Part shown: piece after piece, positions 4,945 through 9,027 of the stretch
Numbering within the stretch: the first letter of the stretch is position 1
Layout of the letters: the number at the start of each line of letters is the position of its first letter
DNA from: Planctomycetaceae bacterium
Lineage (GTDB): Bacteria; Planctomycetota; Planctomycetia; Pirellulales; Thermoguttaceae
DNA: 9,027 nucleotides
Direction of reading: 5' to 3'
NCBI GenBank assembly: GCA_031261125.1
Contig: JAISJZ010000117.1
Span: 1 to 9,027 of the forward strand
Program-made: the position numbers and the translations under genes
Notes under the pieces: model-generated
Database searches by the model: none
What the model saw: the letters and a program-made list of their open reading frames with translations, nothing else
Told to the model about the DNA's origin: nothing

Positions 4945-6804
4945 ATGCACTTAACTGATGAACAACTGGCAATCGGTAAAGAAAATTTTTACGCCACCAT
5001 CGGCAGCGACCTCACCCGCCGCAATTTCCTCAAAGATGTCAACGCCAGGGGATTAACTTCCGGCAGCGGTCTCGGTGCCAAATTCTTCGGATACGAAGAA
5101 ATTGACAAACTGTTCGATAACCCCAAAAAGCGCGTCCGCGTTGCCGTTCTCGGTACCGGCGATGAAGCCGGTGTTCTGATAGGTGCCATCAACCCGAAGT
5201 ACGTCCAAGTCGTGGCGATTGCCGACATTCGTCCGTTCAACATCCACCGCGCTTTTCACGGTGATGTTTCCACTCCCGCCGTCAAACTTCTGCGTACCGG
5301 TTTGATACAAAAATACGGCTACAAAGACGAGGCGGAATCCCGTTCCAAAATCCGGGTTTATACCGATTACAAAGAACTCATTGCCGCCGAGAAAGACCGC
5401 CAAGGCGAAGATACGGTCGAAGCCGTGATTATCGGTTTGCCGCTTTGGCTGCACGCACCGGCGGCGATTGCTGCTATGCAGAACGGCTGGCACGTCCTGA
5501 CCGAAAAACTGATGGCGCACTCCGTTGCCAACTGCAAAGAAATGGCACGTGCCGCCAAACAGTACAAGAAACACTGCGCGACCGGTCATCAGCGGCACTA
5601 CAACGTCCTGTACGACCACGCTAAATATCTGCTCGCCAACGGCGTTCTCGGTGATTTGCATTACATCAGGGCGCAGTGGCACCGCAATAACCGGCCGGGA
5701 GCGGACAGTTGGAAACAACCCTTGCCGACCGCCGTTAAAGGAAAAGACGGTTCCTACACCGGTCGGCTCGACAAAGTGCTGGCAAACTTCGAGAAAAAGT
5801 TGAGCGACCCGAAACTGAAACCGGGAGAAAAGAAAGACCTCGAAGAACAGATTGCACAGGCGAAAGCGCAGATTGCCGACCAGGTATTAGTCAACGGCGG
5901 CGAATGGAGCGGGTTCAAATTCAAGTCCGCCAAGGATTACGGCTATGTTGACGCAACGTTAAAAATTGACGATTCCCAAAATCCTTACGACCGTCCTGCA
6001 ACCGAAGAATTGATTCGCTGGCGGCTGTTCGACCGGACGAGTGCCGGTTTGATGGCGGAGTTGGGTTCGCATCAACTTGATGCGGCAAGCATTTTTATAG
6101 CGGCAATGCACGGCGGAAAAAAGCAGCACCCGTTGAGTGTATCCGCAACAGCAACACGGACGGTGTTCCCAGAAAGTTTGGACAGCGGGTCGATTGACCG
6201 TGATGTCGATGACCATATTCATTGTGTTTTCGATTATGCTGGTCCCGGTTATGACCCGAAAGACGAACTCGGCAAACAGAAGACAATCACGGTAGCGTAT
6301 TCGTCCATTAACGGCAACGGCTTCGGCGGCTACGGCGAAACGGTGTTCGGTACGAAGGGAACGCTGTACATCGAACGGGAAAAAGACGCTTATTTTTATG
6401 AACGTGCCGAAGTGAACTTGAAAACGAATCTTGTCAAGGACGGCAAGAATATCAAGGTGGACAAGAGCGATGCGGGCGACCCGTTATCGGCGGCAATCGG
6501 TTTGCAGGCGACCTTCGGCGACGTGAGCCGGGGTTATTGCGAAGAGATTGAGCATTGGGCGTACTGTATCCGTAAGAACCCGGAGGCAGACCACGGCAAG
6601 GAGATGCCGCGCTGTTATCCCGAAGTGGCGATGGCAGATGCGGTGATTGCGTTGACAACGAACATATCGGCGAAGCGAGGCGAGACGGTGTTGTTTGACG
6701 AAGCGTGGTTTGACTGCGACAAAGACGATACGCCGGAGGCGAAATACGCCGGGAATGATGAATTAAAAAAGCATTACACGCCGAATCTTGGACGGTATAG
6801 TTAG
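4945..6804 (+). CDS. Gfo/Idh/MocA-family NAD(P)-dependent oxidoreductase
   Basis: This is a 619-residue protein. Its N-terminus carries TRRNFLK (24-30), which matches the twin-arginine consensus, but the stretch after it (31-50) is not strongly hydrophobic. The Rossmann fold begins at about 63 (RVRVAVLGTGDEAG, dinucleotide-binding Gly70/Gly72/Gly76), with acidic IADIRP at about 92-97. LTEKLMAH (185-192) is the family's EKP-type motif with Leu replacing Pro; Lys188 is the likely catalytic lysine. GHQRHYN (214-220) and ELGSHQLDAA (372-381) belong to the C-terminal substrate-binding domain. A charged, probably helical segment (about 265-315) interrupts that domain, making the protein longer than the common 350-450 residues. 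The family oxidises or reduces sugars and cyclitols; the substrate cannot be read from sequence. A stop at 4927-4929 in frame confines the start, and ATG 4945 is the first start codon after it, with only a weak ribosome site. The gene lies 191 bp before the GH106 rhamnosidase, so a role in rhamnose-glycan use is plausible but inferred. Confidence 0.94.
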   Translation: MHLTDEQLAIGKENFYATIGSDLTRRNFLKDVNARGLTSGSGLGAKFFGYEEIDKLFDNPKKRVRVAVLGTGDEAGVLIGAINPKYVQVVAIADIRPFNIHRAFHGDVSTPAVKLLRTGLIQKYGYKDEAESRSKIRVYTDYKELIAAEKDRQGEDTVEAVIIGLPLWLHAPAAIAAMQNGWHVLTEKLMAHSVANCKEMARAAKQYKKHCATGHQRHYNVLYDHAKYLLANGVLGDLHYIRAQWHRNNRPGADSWKQPLPTAVKGKDGSYTGRLDKVLANFEKKLSDPKLKPGEKKDLEEQIAQAKAQIADQVLVNGGEWSGFKFKSAKDYGYVDATLKIDDSQNPYDRPATEELIRWRLFDRTSAGLMAELGSHQLDAASIFIAAMHGGKKQHPLSVSATATRTVFPESLDSGSIDRDVDDHIHCVFDYAGPGYDPKDELGKQKTITVAYSSINGNGFGGYGETVFGTKGTLYIEREKDAYFYERAEVNLKTNLVKDGKNIKVDKSDAGDPLSAAIGLQATFGDVSRGYCEEIEHWAYCIRKNPEADHGKEMPRCYPEVAMADAVIALTTNISAKRGETVLFDEAWFDCDKDDTPEAKYAGNDELKKHYTPNLGRYS

Positions 6805-6805
6805 C

Positions 6806-6836
6806 CGTTTTACCTGTAAAACGAAACACATTTTTT
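6806..6836 (+). terminator. Candidate terminator after the oxidoreductase gene
   Basis: CGTTTTAC (6806-6813) and GTAAAACG (6816-6823) are perfect complements and begin two bases after the stop codon. A realistic fold is a 7-bp stem with a CCTG loop. T6 follows at 6831-6836 after seven bases. The stem is AT-rich and so weak, but its position directly after the stop supports a terminator role. Confidence 0.45.
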
Positions 6837-6837
6837 A

Positions 6838-6858
6838 ACCGTCGGCAAAGCCGGCGGT
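6838..6858 (+). other. Second hairpin in the oxidoreductase-GH106 gap
   Basis: ACCGTCGGC (6838-6846) and GCCGGCGGT (6850-6858) form a 9-bp stem with one G-U pair around an AAA loop. It directly follows the T run of the preceding terminator candidate. No T run follows it on the plus strand, so it is not itself a standard terminator. It may protect the 3' end of the message or be part of a composite terminator. Confidence 0.4.
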
Positions 6859-6923
6859 CGGTAGGCTCTGTCCGGTTAGATGCCGAAAATTTTATTTCTA
6901 ACAGGGTGATGTTATTCCGCCGA

Positions 6924-6940
6924 GAATTGTTGTACAATTC
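6924..6940 (+). promoter_or_regulatory. 17-bp dyad overlapping a -10-like box upstream of GH106
   Basis: GAATTGT-TGT-ACAATTC is a perfect 7-bp inverted repeat with a 3-bp centre, typical in size for a dimeric regulator's operator. It contains TACAAT (6933-6938), a five-of-six match to a -10 box, which would place the transcription start near 6945 and leave about 50 nt of leader before the ATG at 6996. No convincing -35 box is visible at the right distance, so an activator-dependent or repressed promoter is possible. The regulator is unknown. Confidence 0.4.
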
Positions 6941-6995
6941 CCACTGCCTCATTGGTAATAACTTTCACGTCCCGTACTCTCTAACCCGAAATCTT

Positions 6996-9027
6996 ATGAA
7001 ACATCTTCTTTGCCTGGTATTGTGTTTGTGTGTCATCGGAATAAGTTCCGGCACCAACGTTATTGCGGCGGAAAGTTCCGTTGTTCAGCCAAACAACGCT
7101 GACTTTGCTAATCCGCCGGCGGAGTATCAGCCGTGGGTCTATTGGTTCTGGAACAACGGCAATATCACGAAACACGGCATTACCGCCGACCTTGAAGCAA
7201 TGCACCGTACCGGAATCAAAGGCGTACTGATAATGGAAGTCGGTCAAGGTGCGCCGCGCGGTGCCGTCAACTTTATGAAACCGCAATGGCGTGAATTGTT
7301 CAAGTTTATGATTTCCGAAGCGAACCGGCTGGACATCAAAGTCAATATGAACAACGATGCGGGCTGGAACGGCTCCGGCGGCTGGTGGATTAAACCCGAC
7401 GAAGGAATGCAAATCTTAACGTGGACGGAAACACAGGTTAACCAAAACGCAGAGCAAACCGTGCGGCTGACAAAACCGAAACACAATTTCGGCTATTACG
7501 AGGACATTGCTATACTCGCATTTCCAACGCCGAAAGACCAAACCGGCAAGAAGGCAATCGACTGCAATAAAAACCGGCGCGACCCCGGCGATAATAAAGC
7601 GGTTGTTGAAAAAAATAAAGTCATCAATTTGACAAAGTATTTCGATGCGAAAACGGAGACATTAACATTAGCCCCAGGGGGGCTTGCTCTCCTTACAAGC
7701 GGCAATCCGTCTGCGGCTGACTGCACAATTTTAAGAATCGGTCATACCGCGAAGAACATCAACGTCGGTCCCGTGCCGCTATCCTGTGTCGAAGACGGCG
7801 GCGGACGGGCTTTGGAGTGCGACAAACTTTCAACGAAAGGAGCGGATGCGGCTTTCTTCGGGCAAATCGGTGAATTGACGAAAGACAACAAACCGTTGAC
7901 CGGCAAGACATTCGTCTCGACGCATATCGACAGTTGGGAAAACGGTTCACAGAACTGGACGGGCAAAATGGAAGAAGAGTTTCAAACGCTCCGGCACTAT
8001 GATATTACGCCGTTCCTGCCCGTGTTCGCCGGTTATGTTGTCGATAATGCCGATAGAACAGATAGATTCCTGTGGGACTTCCGCAACGTTGTTTCGGAAT
8101 TGGTACTGAACCGGTACGCCCGGCGGTTTCGGGAGTTATCGCATCAGCACGGTATTAAGTTGAGCATTGAGCATTACGGTGCGCCGACTGACCCCATTGA
8201 ATACGGCGAAACAGCAGACGAGCCGATGGGCGAATTCTGGATGGGCGGCGGAGCGTTCAATACGTGTAAGGGCGCAGCGTCGGCGGCACACATTTACGGA
8301 AAAAATATCGTCGGGGCGGAGGCGTTTACGTCCGGCGGCGAAGAACGCTGGCTGCATCATCCCGGTTCGATTAAAACACACGGCGACCGGGCGTTCGGCG
8401 AAGGAATTCAGCGGTTTGTATTTCACCGGTATTCAATGCAGCCGTGGGCGGACAACATCGTCCCCGGCGGTTTGATGATGGGACCGTGGGGACTGCATTA
8501 TGAACGTTCGCAAACGTGGTGGGAACAGTCCAAAGCGTGGCACGAGTATTTGACACGGTGCCAATTTATGCTCCGGCAAGGCGAATACGCTGCGGACATT
8601 CTTTATATGGAAAACGAGGAATTGCCGCAGGGCTACACCGGCGGTTTTGCCGACCATCCCCGCAAGGGTTATCAATGGGACCAATGTTCGGCACATTTGG
8701 TTAAACAGTTAACGACAGCCCGCAGCGATAGCAAGGACGAAATACTGCTCGTTTCGCCGGGCGGTTTGAAATACAAAATTCTTGTCCTGCCGGAACAGCA
8801 CACAATGACGTTAGAGTTGCTGGAAAAATTGAATGAACTGGTGAAAGCCGGCGCAGCGATTATTGCGAAGGAACCGCAGGGGCTTCCGGGCTTGTCTTAC
8901 ACAAAGGAACAGCAAGCGGAGTTTGACAAAATTAAAAAGCAACTTTTTAATGAAACAACCGTCCGCCGTGTTGGCAAGGGACAAATCCTCTGGGGCAAAA
9001 CCCCCGAAGAATTTTTTGCGGAACAAA
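6996..9027 (+). CDS. Secreted GH106 alpha-L-rhamnosidase, N-terminal 677 residues (3' end beyond window)
   Basis: The frame runs from the ATG at 6996 to the window edge without a stop. Residues 1-24 are a signal peptide (MKHLLCLVLCLCVIGISSG, cleavage near VIA|AES), implying export. The GH106 signature block starts at about 47: WVYWFWNNGNITKHGITADL, GIKGVLIMEVGQGAP (73-87), and NMNNDAGWNGSGGWWIKPDEGM (117-138). A second conserved block is HIDSWENGSQNWTGKMEEEF (310-329), with TPFLPVFAGY. A third is KLSIEHYGAP (388-397), DEPMGEFWMGG (408-418) and VGAEAFTS (439-446). QRFVFHRYSMQPW (472-484) and ERSQTWW (503-509) follow. GH106 enzymes are calcium-dependent inverting alpha-L-rhamnosidases acting on complex plant glycans such as rhamnogalacturonan II. 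Glu392, Glu413 and Glu442 are candidate catalytic or metal-linked acids, but I cannot assign them without alignment. Family members are commonly about 1000 residues, so roughly the last third is missing. The ATG is supported by the signal peptide; no strong ribosome site precedes it. Confidence 0.93.
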   Translation, partial: MKHLLCLVLCLCVIGISSGTNVIAAESSVVQPNNADFANPPAEYQPWVYWFWNNGNITKHGITADLEAMHRTGIKGVLIMEVGQGAPRGAVNFMKPQWRELFKFMISEANRLDIKVNMNNDAGWNGSGGWWIKPDEGMQILTWTETQVNQNAEQTVRLTKPKHNFGYYEDIAILAFPTPKDQTGKKAIDCNKNRRDPGDNKAVVEKNKVINLTKYFDAKTETLTLAPGGLALLTSGNPSAADCTILRIGHTAKNINVGPVPLSCVEDGGGRALECDKLSTKGADAAFFGQIGELTKDNKPLTGKTFVSTHIDSWENGSQNWTGKMEEEFQTLRHYDITPFLPVFAGYVVDNADRTDRFLWDFRNVVSELVLNRYARRFRELSHQHGIKLSIEHYGAPTDPIEYGETADEPMGEFWMGGGAFNTCKGAASAAHIYGKNIVGAEAFTSGGEERWLHHPGSIKTHGDRAFGEGIQRFVFHRYSMQPWADNIVPGGLMMGPWGLHYERSQTWWEQSKAWHEYLTRCQFMLRQGEYAADILYMENEELPQGYTGGFADHPRKGYQWDQCSAHLVKQLTTARSDSKDEILLVSPGGLKYKILVLPEQHTMTLELLEKLNELVKAGAAIIAKEPQGLPGLSYTKEQQAEFDKIKKQLFNETTVRRVGKGQILWGKTPEEFFAEQ

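Noticed and set aside
5053..5718. 221-codon minus-strand open frame
   Set aside because: It is antisense to the oxidoreductase Rossmann domain; low-complexity Val/Phe content is the usual shadow of a real gene.

Overview
This looks like a planctomycete chromosome fragment of moderate GC content, probably Pirellulales-like. The main evidence is two DUF1559 proteins, each with a type IV prepilin-type N-terminus (GFTLVELLVVIAIIGVLIAL) and a C-terminal H-X9-DG motif, flanking a small lipoprotein with a GKVTFDDG-type beta domain. A planctomycete-style Gfo/Idh/MocA oxidoreductase with a TRRNFLK motif supports this. The assignment rests on recognised family patterns, not on a database search.

Layout. 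The left half (1-4401) is read on the minus strand. In transcription order it holds a DUF1559 prepilin-like protein (4401-3316), a carboxypeptidase-regulatory-like lipoprotein (3206-2799), a second DUF1559 protein (2718-1621) and the N-terminal 472 residues of a secreted GH78 alpha-L-rhamnosidase that runs off the left edge (1418-1). The right half is read on the plus strand: a 619-residue Gfo/Idh/MocA oxidoreductase (4945-6804), then the first 677 residues of a secreted GH106 alpha-L-rhamnosidase that runs off the right edge (6996-9027). Neither rhamnosidase has a stop codon inside the window.

Between the divergent halves lies a 543-bp non-coding region (4402-4944). It contains a strong sigma70-like promoter for the minus-strand genes, preceded by long A/T tracts; a leader of about 200 nt with a nine-G tract; an 8-bp GC hairpin; and a long imperfect inverted repeat (4745-4831) with a competing alternative fold. 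This is the least explained part of the window.

How the genes may work together. Two different alpha-L-rhamnosidase families, both with predicted export signals, sit on either side of the oxidoreductase, which suggests a locus for using a rhamnose-containing glycan. The prepilin-like/lipoprotein module may form an envelope or surface structure, but DUF1559 has no established function. The link between that module and the glycan enzymes is inference from position only.
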